Shown here: positions 6,394-14,800 of the stretch, one piece after another
Layout of the letters: every line of letters starts with the position of its first letter
Numbering within the stretch: position 1 is the first letter of the stretch
Source: Bacteroidetes bacterium UBA7692
GTDB taxonomy: Bacteria; Bacteroidota; Bacteroidia; Chitinophagales; LD1
Direction of reading: 5' to 3'
DNA length: 19,828 nt
NCBI GenBank assembly: GCA_002482725.1
Contig: DLGO01000104.1
Coordinates: forward strand, 12,913-32,740
The notes under the pieces: model-generated
Told to the model about the DNA's origin: nothing
Databases searched by the model: none
Seen by the model: the letters and a program-made list of their open reading frames with translations, nothing else
Position numbers and translations under genes: made by a program

Positions 6394-8952
6394 TTACTCC
6401 ATCTTCAATACTTTAAACTCAGTCCTACGGTTTGACTGATGTTCAGCATCAGTACATTTAACTCCGTTTGAGCATTTGTTTGTCAATTTCAACTCTCCAT
6501 ATCCTACTGCCAGCAATCTGCGCACATCTACGCCTTTAGCAGCCAGATACTCAACACAAGCTTTAGCCCTGCGTGCAGATAGCAATACGTTGTATTGGTC
6601 GCTGGCGCGGCTATCTGTATGAGAGCTCAATTCAATCTCCATTTTAGGATTTTGATTCAACAATTTAACCAGGTTGTCCAACTCTTTCGCTGCATCCTTG
6701 CGAATGAATGATTTGTCAAGGTCGTAGTAGATATTATCCAAACGGATAGTTACTCCTGTCTTCAATCTTTCCAATGTCAACTCTTCAAACATCTTAGTTC
6801 CTGCTTTCTTACCTTTAGTAGAAATTGTCCTGGTAGCAGTACTGTACTCTTTTTTAGATACCGAAATGAAATATTCCGTATTAGGTTGCAATCTGAAATC
6901 GCATTTGCAATCTGGGCCCGTCACACAGGTTTTTATCTTTCCTGTAGTTTTATTCTCAACTTCTATATCAGCACCGGCCAGGTTGCCAACGTTTCTTTCT
7001 TTAGCACATACAGTAAGTAGTATTGAGTTTTTGTCAGTCAGGCCATCTTCCTCATCTGTAGGTCCGGCAGCTTTTATCGGCTCTTTCTCAGCTACTACAG
7101 GTTTAGTAGGTGTCAAAGGTATTATCACCTTAGGATTGTTCAACTTCAATGTTACTACAGCAGAGTTAGAATCATAACCTGCATAAGATCCTTCAATTTT
7201 GTACTCTTTATTCAAATCTCCTGTAAAGCAAAACTCACCTTTTGTTCCGGCTGTCTTCGTTGCAATTACTACATCTGCGCTATATAGTTTTACTGTAGCG
7301 CCGGGTATTGTCAGGTTAGTATTAGCATCAACTATTTCTCCGCATATCTTAACTCCCTGGCGGGTAAATGAGTAAATATCATCATCACCTTGTCCACCTG
7401 TTCTGTTAGATACTAAATAACCGGTAGTGCCTTTTTCATTAATGATATAACCAAAATCATCAGCATTTGAGTTGATAGGTGAACCAAGATTAGTAGCACC
7501 ACCCCACTCTCCTTTGCTGTAGCTGGCTGCATATACATCCAATCCACCTAATCCTACACGTGAGTCAGAAGCAAAGTATAATGTACCATCATTTGATATG
7601 AAAGGGAACATTTCTCTTCCTGGTGTATTAACACCTTTACCAAGGTTGATAGCCGGCCCCCATTTGTCATTTTCTTTAAATGAAACATACAAGTCAGTCT
7701 CACCATATCCACCCGGCATATCGCTGATGAAATAAAGGCGTTTACCGTCTTTTGACAATGTAGGGTGAGCCACAGAATATTCGCTGCTGTTAAATGGAAG
7801 CTCAACTTCCTTGCCAAAGCCTCCTTTCGGATTAGCTGAATCTACTTTAGCAACAAACATCTTCAATTTAGAGATTCTGTCTTTGCTCTTGCCTACTTTA
7901 TTCTTGGTGTAGTTATCACGGGTAAAGTACATTTCTGAAAAAGTACTGTTAAAAGCTGCAGGTCCTTCATGGTACCTCATATTCAGCTTCTTATCAGTTA
8001 CTTCTACTTTACCGTTCTTAGCAGTATACATATCGTAGTACTTGCTTCCGGTCCAGTTATCAGTTCTGCCTACAAATGGGTTTGCACCTTTATTGCTGGA
8101 AAAGATAATATTGTTGTCTTTAAAAAAGCCAACGCCCATTTCTGATGATGGCGAGTTTTCGCTTGTCAAGACCTGTACTTTATGGGTACCATCACCTTTG
8201 GCCAGGTCCTGCATGGCAGATAGTGTATTCGCCAATTCAGATGCCCTTGAGTCAGATGGATTCAATACCAGGTACTCATTGAAAGCATCCGCTGCCTCTT
8301 TATATTTAGAGTTAGAGCGTAATGTCTGGCCATATAATAGTTTATAATATGCTTTTGCATTTGGTGCTTTTGATAATTGCTCCAAGACAGGCTCCGCGCT
8401 CACATAGTCGTTCAGCATCAGATAGGTACGAACCAATTTCTCTTTTGCTTCTAAGCTTGCAGGATCTTTCTCAGTAGCCCTTTTATACTCGTAAGCAGCA
8501 TTTTTGAAATCAAAATTGCCATACAATCTGTCACCTCTCAATAATGGACCATTTAATGATACACTTGGTTTGCTAGATGTTGCTGCGGGCGTGGCAACTG
8601 ACGCACTTGCTGCAGCCGGTTTGCTTTTCTTAGCTTTCGGAGCTTTAGCTGGCTTAGCAGCTTTTGGAGCCTTTGCTGCTTTAGGGGTTTTAACCTTTGC
8701 AGTTTTTACTTTAGGCGTTTTTACCTTCTTCACCTTAGCAACCTTAGCTGGTTTTACCGGGGTTGCTTTTACTACCGGAGCTGGCATTACCTTTGGTGCC
8801 GGTGCCGCTTTTGGAGCAGGGGTAGGCTTTGCTGGTTTTGCTACTACAGTAGTTGGCTTTGAAGCTTTTGTTGTAGTTGGCTTATTTTGCGCCAACGACA
8901 TTTGATGCATAGCGCACAATACAATCAATAAAAGCGTAAATATCTTTTTCAT
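6394..8952 (-). CDS. PorE-like OmpA-family protein with TPR, beta-propeller and basic linker
   Basis: The 852-residue protein has a signal peptide (1-21, cut likely SLA|Q). A Lys/Ala/Pro-rich low-complexity segment follows at about 23-130, then TPR-like helices (about 134-250) and a PD40/WD40-type propeller (about 258-530; FFKDNNIIFSSNKGA, LSKDGKRLYFISDMPGGYG, FISNDGTLYFASDSRVGLGG). Next come two carboxypeptidase-regulatory-like beta domains (about 535-612 and 640-725) and a C-terminal OmpA domain (about 733-852). The OmpA domain holds the peptidoglycan-binding SSHTD (D780) and LSARRA (R795). This order is that of PorE, a periplasmic T9SS-associated component. Unlike PorE I see no clear lipobox: Cys13 is inside the hydrophobic core. 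It is the last gene of the operon, 50 bases after the PorP/SprF gene, and probably fixes the outer-membrane partner to the cell wall. The basic linker is unusual and may also bind peptidoglycan or acidic polymers (inference). Confidence 0.9.
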   Translation of the reverse strand: MKKIFTLLLIVLCAMHQMSLAQNKPTTTKASKPTTVVAKPAKPTPAPKAAPAPKVMPAPVVKATPVKPAKVAKVKKVKTPKVKTAKVKTPKAAKAPKAAKPAKAPKAKKSKPAAASASVATPAATSSKPSVSLNGPLLRGDRLYGNFDFKNAAYEYKRATEKDPASLEAKEKLVRTYLMLNDYVSAEPVLEQLSKAPNAKAYYKLLYGQTLRSNSKYKEAADAFNEYLVLNPSDSRASELANTLSAMQDLAKGDGTHKVQVLTSENSPSSEMGVGFFKDNNIIFSSNKGANPFVGRTDNWTGSKYYDMYTAKNGKVEVTDKKLNMRYHEGPAAFNSTFSEMYFTRDNYTKNKVGKSKDRISKLKMFVAKVDSANPKGGFGKEVELPFNSSEYSVAHPTLSKDGKRLYFISDMPGGYGETDLYVSFKENDKWGPAINLGKGVNTPGREMFPFISNDGTLYFASDSRVGLGGLDVYAASYSKGEWGGATNLGSPINSNADDFGYIINEKGTTGYLVSNRTGGQGDDDIYSFTRQGVKICGEIVDANTNLTIPGATVKLYSADVVIATKTAGTKGEFCFTGDLNKEYKIEGSYAGYDSNSAVVTLKLNNPKVIIPLTPTKPVVAEKEPIKAAGPTDEEDGLTDKNSILLTVCAKERNVGNLAGADIEVENKTTGKIKTCVTGPDCKCDFRLQPNTEYFISVSKKEYSTATRTISTKGKKAGTKMFEELTLERLKTGVTIRLDNIYYDLDKSFIRKDAAKELDNLVKLLNQNPKMEIELSSHTDSRASDQYNVLLSARRAKACVEYLAAKGVDVRRLLAVGYGELKLTNKCSNGVKCTDAEHQSNRRTEFKVLKME

Positions 8953-9002
8953 CGCTGCTATATCTTTATTAGGTTTACTCAGTAGAGGGAGAGGTCAATA
9001 AA

Positions 9003-9956
9003 TTAGAAATACTTTACAAAACGTGGATTCACGATTTTTTTGCCTTTGAAGTCGCAGTCAAAACCCAGCATAACTTCATGGGTTCCCCTGTTATATCCGG
9101 AAAACTTAGAAGCTGTGAGGTCGTAAGCATAACCTACCCTCAACTGCCTTGTAATATTGAATGCAGCCATAAAGCTGTATGAATCCTGCAAGCGGTAACC
9201 TGCACCCAACCATATCCTGTCTATGAATACGAAGTTTGCATTGAAATCAAAGTCTATTGGTGCATGCTTAGGAACATATTTCATTAATATGCTTGGCATG
9301 AACTTCACTTTTTTGCCAAGGTTAAATACATATCCTGCTGTTGCCAAAAGGTGTGTATATCGGCGTGCTACAGATGTTGAAGTTTCAAAAACATTGTACT
9401 TACCATCCAGCGAGGACTGAAGTATGTTTGGTACCGATACCCCTACAAAGAACTTTTCGCTATATACATAAACACCTGCTCCTACTATTGGTAACCAACG
9501 GTTTTGGTTATTGCCCACAAAGTTAGGGTCATTTGCAGTTTGTGTTTTTACATCATTTAGGTTTGCCTGGTAGTTTATAGCTCCGGCATTTATTCCCAAC
9601 GATAATTTTACTTTTTTCTTTCTACCCAATGGTATTCGGTAAGCAAAGTCTGCAGTTATAGTGTTGGTTTTTGTAACACCTAGCTGGTCATACGAATAAA
9701 TAAGCCCCAGGGCTACATTATTATTACGCAGTGGCGAGTGTATTGCAACAGATGCCGACCTTGGTGCTTTTGGCACATTTACCCACTGGTGGCGGTAGAT
9801 GGCGGTGGCACTTAATACTTCCCTGCTTCCTGCATAAGCAGGATTCAGATACAAACCGTTGAAACGGTACATAGTATACTCGGCATCTTGCTGAGCAAAA
9901 GTAAACGATACTGTTGCAGCAACAATCAGTAGTGTAAATAGCTGCTTCATTTTCAA
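9003..9956 (-). CDS. PorP/SprF family type IX secretion outer-membrane protein
   Basis: The 317-residue protein has a signal peptide (about 1-21, cut at FA|QQ). It then shows the PorP/SprF signature YTMYRFNGLYLNPAYAGSRE, followed by YRHQWVNVPKAPRSASVAIH. A beta-barrel pattern continues to the end (GLIYSYDQLG, GVSVPNIL, GYRLQDSYSFMAAFNI, LRVGYAYDL). Proteins of this family work with T9SS to secrete or attach a partner adhesin that has a type B C-terminal domain. SprF serves SprB in gliding Flavobacterium. Here the partner is almost certainly the adhesin encoded 19 bases upstream. It starts with ATG at 9956. Which paralogue it is cannot be settled, so no symbol is given. Confidence 0.93.
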   Translation of the reverse strand: MKMKQLFTLLIVAATVSFTFAQQDAEYTMYRFNGLYLNPAYAGSREVLSATAIYRHQWVNVPKAPRSASVAIHSPLRNNNVALGLIYSYDQLGVTKTNTITADFAYRIPLGRKKKVKLSLGINAGAINYQANLNDVKTQTANDPNFVGNNQNRWLPIVGAGVYVYSEKFFVGVSVPNILQSSLDGKYNVFETSTSVARRYTHLLATAGYVFNLGKKVKFMPSILMKYVPKHAPIDFDFNANFVFIDRIWLGAGYRLQDSYSFMAAFNITRQLRVGYAYDLTASKFSGYNRGTHEVMLGFDCDFKGKKIVNPRFVKYF

Positions 9957-9975
9957 AATTTGAAAGGTTTTACAA

Positions 9976-12708
9976 TTAACGATTAATTACCACAAATCCA
10001 ACAATATCCTTGGTCTTACCATCGTTCAGTTTCAGAACATAATAGTAGGTACCATCTGCAAGGGGCTCACTGTTCTTTTCGTATCTGCCATCGAAGTTAT
10101 TGGCATAGCCTTCACCCGGACTGCGCCATACTATATCTCCCCAACGGTTGAATACATTAAGTTCTGCTTTAGGGAATAATTCGATATTGGTAATAACAAA
10201 ATTATCATTGATGCCATCGCCGTCCGGTGAAAATCCTTCCGGTATATCAACAGTCAATTTATCCTGCACCTCCAGGTACACAGTAGCGTTATCGCAGAAT
10301 TCCACACCATTTATAGTGTCGCAAAGTGTATAGCAGAAAGAATCTTTCCCTGAATACCCCTGGTCTGGCGTATACTCTATGTTAGACCCATTCACCGTAG
10401 CAACACCATGCTTAGGTACACCGCAAATACTAACTGTGCTATTTCCACCTGCCACTGTATTGTCATTGGCAAGCACAGGTATCGTTGTAGTTATATTTGG
10501 ATAAGAGGTAGCATTGTCATTTTTAGCATCTACAGGTACCACAACTTGCACCGCTGCAGTATCACAAACACTTGGCTGGCTAGTCCTGCATATTACATAG
10601 TAGAAGTAATCTACGCCTGCAAAGCTTGAATCTGGCCTGTAATTGATTGTGCCATTAGGGTTCAATGTTACAGTTCCGTTGTCGCTGCTATCATCAAATG
10701 TCGTAGTAGTGTTGAATGTAAGGCCGTCCTGATCATAATCATTTCCTGTTTGATTAATTACCACAACAGCATTTGCATTACCCTTTACACTATCATCCAC
10801 AGCTACCAGGCCATCGCTTACCGGGGTTACAGTTACAATGATCAATACTGTATCGCAAAGGAATGTTCTGTCACAAACCACTACAGTAAATGAATCCTGT
10901 CCGTTGTAGTTAGGTACCGGCACTATATTTAAACAAACTGTATTGGTTGGTATCAATGTGTCGCTGGTAGAAACCGGTATTACATTTCCATTAATAGAAG
11001 TTACTACTACTTTGTCGCTGTCTATATCTACTATATCAAAACACAAAACAACAGAGCTGTCTTCAGGGAAAGTAACCCTGATTGTATCCTGTGGATTACC
11101 AGATGGGTCAACTATTACAGGTGGATTAGCGCAAGATCTGATCACTAAGTCTACGCGAGCTATATCGCACAGCTTAGGGGTTCCGTCATCACATGCCTGG
11201 TAGAAGAAGAAATCAGGACCGGTATATGATGTGTCACCCGGGATAAGCATGATAACGCTATCGCTAACAATTATTACACTACCCACATCAGGTGTTCCTG
11301 CTATTTGTTCCAATTTTACTTTTTGGCCAAAATCCCTGTCATAGTCATTTCTCAATACGTTCAACAATACAGTATCTCTGTTACACACTGTTGCAAAATC
11401 ATTGAACAGGTTAGGTGATAATGCATTGCACTCATACGGACCTACATATAAAGCAAGTGTTGCAGTATCGCAACCGGCGTCATTACAAGCAGTATAAACT
11501 ATGTATACAAATGAATCAAGGTTTTGGCCTGTTGTATTTACATATTGTATAAAATATTTGCCCGGAGTTCTTGTACTATCTATAGTTGCTGCACCAACTG
11601 ATGGCTGGCTTTCTATAGCTGTTACTTTTAGTGGTCCGCAGTTCAACGGATTGATATCGTTCTTCAAAACTTCAAAAAGAAACGGGCGGCTTACGTCACA
11701 TCCGGCTCCGTATCCTACCGCCGCTACATCCAGTATAGCTATTGGAGGCACACAGGCAGCAGCAGCTACTGCTACATACAGTGTTGCTGTATCACTTCCA
11801 CATGTTGTTGTAAACACATAAACTACGCTATCTATGCCCGCAAACGTATTATTCGCTACATAGTTAATCTGATTGCTTATGATAGATGAAGTTCCGGAAA
11901 CGGCTTGCTTTATTATAGTAATGCTAACAAAGCCAAATCCACTGCTCTGGTCATTTGCCAAAACATTGGTTAGTACAGCTTGTCCTTGTGTTACAGATGC
12001 ATTATCTTCTACTGCTGTGGGTGCTACGCAGTTAGCCACTATATTAATGAATACTGATGCAGTATCACATTTAGGACAGGTATCGCTTGCTGCCCTGTTG
12101 TAGCACAATGAATATACCAATGTATCCAATCCTACATAGCCATCATTATTGAAGAAACTAACCTGATTATTCAGTATAGTTGCGTTTCCATGCGTAGGAG
12201 CATCAGCTAGTGTTAGAGTAAAAGGTATGGTAGCTGGGAATGTATCATTGAATAATACATTGAAGTTATTATTCAGGTTATTATAACCATTATAGCTATC
12301 ATCTGTAGCTGTAGGCGCAGCACAAAACTTAGATACTACAACCGATACTATAGCCGTATTAGAGGTACCGCATGAGTTTGTAACCCTATATGTAAAAAAT
12401 ACGCTACCTGTAAATCCGGCAGCAGGCTCAAACCTGATACTACCATCGGGTAATACTGTCGCGGTACCTGCAGAAGCAGATGGAGCTGTTACAATAGTTG
12501 TGGTCAAGGGTGTTCCTGAAACCGGCGTACCAAAAGCAGTTGCTGTATCGTTATTTTGAACCGGAATGATGACAACAGTACCTTCGTACGTAGTTGCCAC
12601 ATCAGAAGCTGCAAATGCAGGGTCACATTGGGCATTAGCCCCAAAGGAGAATAACGTTAAAAAAGCTATAGCTAAAAGGCAGGTATTCGTGCGTATGAAT
12701 TTCTGCAT
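9976..12708 (-). CDS. Large Ig-repeat surface adhesin with T9SS type B (CHU_C) C-terminal domain
   Basis: The 910-residue secreted protein has a signal peptide (1-26, cut ANA|Q). About eight Ig/cadherin-like repeats of 90-105 residues follow, at roughly 28-126, 128-226, 227-316, 319-423, 427-524, 528-629, 633-724 and 727-815. Each has variants of the signature VLxNDxx...GxxxY.P..GYxGxDSFxY..C....CDTA. The C-terminal domain (818-910) has GFSPDGDGINDNF, NVFNRWGDIVW and DGTYYYVLKL, the gliding-motility-associated type B sorting signal that routes cargo through T9SS. Most repeats end with a Cys pair near the last strands, suggesting disulfides that stiffen the stalk. It is the first gene of an operon with PorP/SprF and the OmpA protein. 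Ligand and any role in motility are unknown; at 910 residues it is far smaller than SprB. Confidence 0.93.
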   Translation of the reverse strand: MQKFIRTNTCLLAIAFLTLFSFGANAQCDPAFAASDVATTYEGTVVIIPVQNNDTATAFGTPVSGTPLTTTIVTAPSASAGTATVLPDGSIRFEPAAGFTGSVFFTYRVTNSCGTSNTAIVSVVVSKFCAAPTATDDSYNGYNNLNNNFNVLFNDTFPATIPFTLTLADAPTHGNATILNNQVSFFNNDGYVGLDTLVYSLCYNRAASDTCPKCDTASVFINIVANCVAPTAVEDNASVTQGQAVLTNVLANDQSSGFGFVSITIIKQAVSGTSSIISNQINYVANNTFAGIDSVVYVFTTTCGSDTATLYVAVAAAACVPPIAILDVAAVGYGAGCDVSRPFLFEVLKNDINPLNCGPLKVTAIESQPSVGAATIDSTRTPGKYFIQYVNTTGQNLDSFVYIVYTACNDAGCDTATLALYVGPYECNALSPNLFNDFATVCNRDTVLLNVLRNDYDRDFGQKVKLEQIAGTPDVGSVIIVSDSVIMLIPGDTSYTGPDFFFYQACDDGTPKLCDIARVDLVIRSCANPPVIVDPSGNPQDTIRVTFPEDSSVVLCFDIVDIDSDKVVVTSINGNVIPVSTSDTLIPTNTVCLNIVPVPNYNGQDSFTVVVCDRTFLCDTVLIIVTVTPVSDGLVAVDDSVKGNANAVVVINQTGNDYDQDGLTFNTTTTFDDSSDNGTVTLNPNGTINYRPDSSFAGVDYFYYVICRTSQPSVCDTAAVQVVVPVDAKNDNATSYPNITTTIPVLANDNTVAGGNSTVSICGVPKHGVATVNGSNIEYTPDQGYSGKDSFCYTLCDTINGVEFCDNATVYLEVQDKLTVDIPEGFSPDGDGINDNFVITNIELFPKAELNVFNRWGDIVWRSPGEGYANNFDGRYEKNSEPLADGTYYYVLKLNDGKTKDIVGFVVINR

Positions 12709-12727
12709 AGGAGTGTTTAATAAGCCG

Positions 12728-12758
12728 CAAAACTATCTTTTTAAGTAAGAAATCCAAA
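12728..12758 (-). promoter_or_regulatory. Promoter of the adhesin-PorP-OmpA operon
   Basis: On the minus strand TTTG (12758-12755) is followed by 19 bases and then TAGTTTTG (12735-12728), matching -33 TTTG / -7 TAnnTTTG. The start would be near 12722, leaving a leader of about 14 bases before the adhesin ATG at 12708. The rest of the gap up to 13002 is AT-rich, and I see nothing else in it on this strand. Confidence 0.55.
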
Positions 12759-12972
12759 AATCTGAAACTACATATTTATAATATAAGCAATTTTACGCTT
12801 CGAAATATGTTAAAATGCCAATTGTATTTGCGCTTCCTGCAATCAAAAACTGCATTTATTATATATATTCCGTTGAATAAGATAATCAAACCTCACGTTC
12901 TGCTAAAATTATCAACACTTTTATAATAAACTTCATTTGACCATAAAAAGATAAAGACACGATAGTTATGAG

Positions 12973-12980
12973 TATTTTTG
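12973..12980 (+). promoter_or_regulatory. Possible -7 element for the CDGSH gene
   Basis: TATTTTTG fits the Bacteroidota -7 consensus TAnnTTTG and lies 22 bases before the ATG at 13003. I see no TTTG at the expected -33 distance, so support is limited to one box and its position. Confidence 0.4.
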
Positions 12981-13002
12981 TTTTGAAAAAAGCAGTAATA
13001 AT

Positions 13003-13212
13003 ATGAATGAAGAAATAGAAGGCAACGCCAATCCTACCCCTACTAAAATTATCCTTAGGCCCAGAGGAGGAGTATTCATTACAGGTAATTTTATTATAAT
13101 AGATGAAGAAGGAAAGGAAATGCCAAAGAAAGAGGCGGTATCCATTTGCCGCTGTGGCGCCAGCAATACTATGCCTTTATGTGATGGTACCCATAAGGGG
13201 CTGAGCTTCTAA
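13003..13212 (+). CDS. CDGSH-type iron-sulfur protein
   Basis: The 69-residue protein has one CDGSH domain near its C-terminus, with the [2Fe-2S] ligands C49, C51, C60 and H64 in CRCGASNTMPLCDGTH. This is the 3-Cys/1-His cluster typical of mitoNEET relatives. The N-terminal part (IILRPRGGVFITGNFIIIDE) matches the small beta fold that precedes the motif in prokaryotic members. There is no signal peptide, so it is cytoplasmic. The family handles electron or cluster transfer, but the partner of this small form is unknown. It stands alone on the plus strand, and its stop is four bases from the end of the converging small membrane-protein gene. Confidence 0.93.
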   Translation: MNEEIEGNANPTPTKIILRPRGGVFITGNFIIIDEEGKEMPKKEAVSICRCGASNTMPLCDGTHKGLSF

Positions 13213-13216
13213 TCTG

Positions 13217-13393
13217 TCAAAAGGGTAACAGATTTTTCAATTTTTCTACCGAAGCTTCATTCATCAATCCGAAATAAATACCTGCAAACAATCCCAGCCA
13301 TAGTATTCCCTTTATAAGGAAGAACAGAAATCCCATCAATCCCAATCTTTTGAGCCAGTTCGTTTTTTTGCCCGTATTACTCACTTCTTCCAT
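13217..13393 (-). CDS. Small single-span membrane protein, unknown function
   Basis: From the ATG at 13391-13393 the product has 58 residues: a basic head (TGKKTNWLKRLG), one hydrophobic stretch (about residues 19-43, LMGFLFFLIKGILWLGLFAGIYFGL) and an amphipathic tail (SVEKLKNLLPF). A TTG at 13417 would add eight residues, but the ATG is the more likely start. The charge pattern predicts the N-terminus in the cytoplasm. I recall similar short NWLKRLG-FLFFLIKG proteins in Bacteroidota, but no function. It follows the flippase gene by 45 bases on the same strand, so the two may be co-transcribed. Confidence 0.65.
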   Translation of the reverse strand: MEEVSNTGKKTNWLKRLGLMGFLFFLIKGILWLGLFAGIYFGLMNEASVEKLKNLLPF

Positions 13394-13438
13394 TATCTGT
13401 TTGGCTTTGCGGTACAAGATTACTGTTTTACAAAATAC

Positions 13439-14698
13439 CTATACCACAAAATACTTTAAAGCAAACACAGCCAGCAACACCACCGAGTATCCAAGCCACT
13501 CCGGTATGGCGGCATATTCTGAAAAACGTATCCCTAGCTTTCTGCGTACTATATATACCTGAAATGCTTTATCAAACAGAAAGGCCAGCACAGTTCCTAC
13601 AGCTATGCCTGCCAAGCCAATCTTACTTACCAGAAGCGTGCTCAAAATTATATTGAGCACCAACTCTCCTGATGCCGCAAACACCTGATATGTATTCAAT
13701 CCATTAGCCGTAAGTATCGTTTGCGGAAAAACCAATCTCGGGATTATCAGCAATAGCAAAACATCGAATACCACCACACTGTCTGCATAGTCTTTGTCAA
13801 ATACGGCTACAAACAGCCAGCTGCTGCACAGAAGCATTACCAGCGAAAATGGAAACAGGAAGTGCATCAGCTTCAGCGATTTCTTTTTCAACATAGCAAT
13901 GCCTTCTCCCCCATTCTTGCTTACCTCCAGCATCATCGCAGAACTAAGTGTATTTGCCAGTATCAGCTGCAGCGGCAATTCCCTGGCACCATACCTGTAT
14001 ATGGCAAATGTACCCTCATCAAAAAAGTGCTTAACCAGCCAACCGTCAACATACTCTGCACCACTGCTTATAAACAGAGTGGCAGTAATTGGAATAGAAA
14101 TAAAGAAAAGGCTCGAAAGCACGTTTGAATCCGTTTTCTCCCATACAGAATAGAAAAGCGCGATGATTATTTTTATTCCTGTTATACCCAATAATCCATA
14201 CAGCGCTACAGTCACAGAACCAAAAACTACAAACAGCACAGTTGGTACTATAAGTGTCAATAAGCTCGTTGCCATTCCATATACTAATAACCTTGCTGAT
14301 TGCTTCCTTACCAGAAAACTGTATTCATTTACAAATGTCACAGGATTCAGCAAAACATATATCGAAGCCAGCAGCACGTTTTTAGTATGTATGTATGGGG
14401 CCAAAAAAAAGAGCAGCACAGCAAAAAATGCCCCCTGTAGCAGCATCAGCAGTTGAATATGATGAAGCAGCTTACTTTGCTCAATACCAGCATTGGCATT
14501 GGATAGAAGAGTATTTATAGTGCCTCCCACCCAGGCAAACGTTACAAGCCCGGTAATCCAGATAAAGCATTCGAACTCTGCCACCTGATGGGTATCCGCA
14601 CCTAACTTAACCAACAAAATCGCCAGCATAAAATTACCGGCAAAGCGCATTATCTGAAACAGCTGCAAGCCTGCCAGATCACTGATCTTGGGTATCAT
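13439..14698 (-). CDS. Wzx-like polysaccharide/oligosaccharide flippase (MOP superfamily)
   Basis: From the ATG at 14696-14698 the protein has 419 residues and 11-13 predicted transmembrane helices, the layout of Wzx/RfbX flippases of the MOP exporter superfamily. Recognisable parts are MRFAGNFMLAILLVKLGAD near the N-terminus, the central DGWLVKHFFDEGTFAIYRYG (a typical spot where these transporters carry a charged loop) and ANTLSSAMMLEVSKNGGEG. The last pairs of helices include NIILSTLLVSKIGLAGIAVGT. Such proteins flip lipid-linked glycans across the inner membrane. A TTG at 14731 would add 11 residues but would crowd the divergent gene, so I prefer the ATG. There are no glycosyltransferase genes beside it, so the substrate is unknown. 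Confidence 0.82.
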   Translation of the reverse strand: MIPKISDLAGLQLFQIMRFAGNFMLAILLVKLGADTHQVAEFECFIWITGLVTFAWVGGTINTLLSNANAGIEQSKLLHHIQLLMLLQGAFFAVLLFFLAPYIHTKNVLLASIYVLLNPVTFVNEYSFLVRKQSARLLVYGMATSLLTLIVPTVLFVVFGSVTVALYGLLGITGIKIIIALFYSVWEKTDSNVLSSLFFISIPITATLFISSGAEYVDGWLVKHFFDEGTFAIYRYGARELPLQLILANTLSSAMMLEVSKNGGEGIAMLKKKSLKLMHFLFPFSLVMLLCSSWLFVAVFDKDYADSVVVFDVLLLLIIPRLVFPQTILTANGLNTYQVFAASGELVLNIILSTLLVSKIGLAGIAVGTVLAFLFDKAFQVYIVRRKLGIRFSEYAAIPEWLGYSVVLLAVFALKYFVV

Positions 14699-14774
14699 GC
14701 TGAATCGGCTCTTTGTCTGCTTCAAAAACAATTGCTTAAATTTGTTAAGGACCGCAATTTAGGCATAGACCTTG

Positions 14775-14782
14775 TACCTTTG
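14775..14782 (+). promoter_or_regulatory. Possible -7 element for the gene at 14801
   Basis: TACCTTTG matches TAnnTTTG and lies 18 bases before the ATG at 14801. This gives a leader of about 13 bases, as for the adhesin operon. It supports the ATG over the TTG at 14732. I find no -33 TTTG at the usual spacing. Confidence 0.45.
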
Positions 14783-14800
14783 TATAATAAATTGAAAAAT

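Noticed and set aside
8504..8905. Plus-strand open frame of 133 codons rich in Ala/Gly/Phe
   Set aside because: It is the antisense shadow of the Lys/Ala/Pro linker of the OmpA-family gene; low-complexity codons remove stops on the other strand.
12966..13166. Minus-strand open frame of 66 codons
   Set aside because: It is antisense to the CDGSH gene, whose cluster ligands are unambiguous.
14732..14800. TTG start giving a 285-residue form of the envelope protein
   Set aside because: The ATG at 14801 begins a proper signal sequence and has a -7 box 18 bases upstream, inside the would-be extension.
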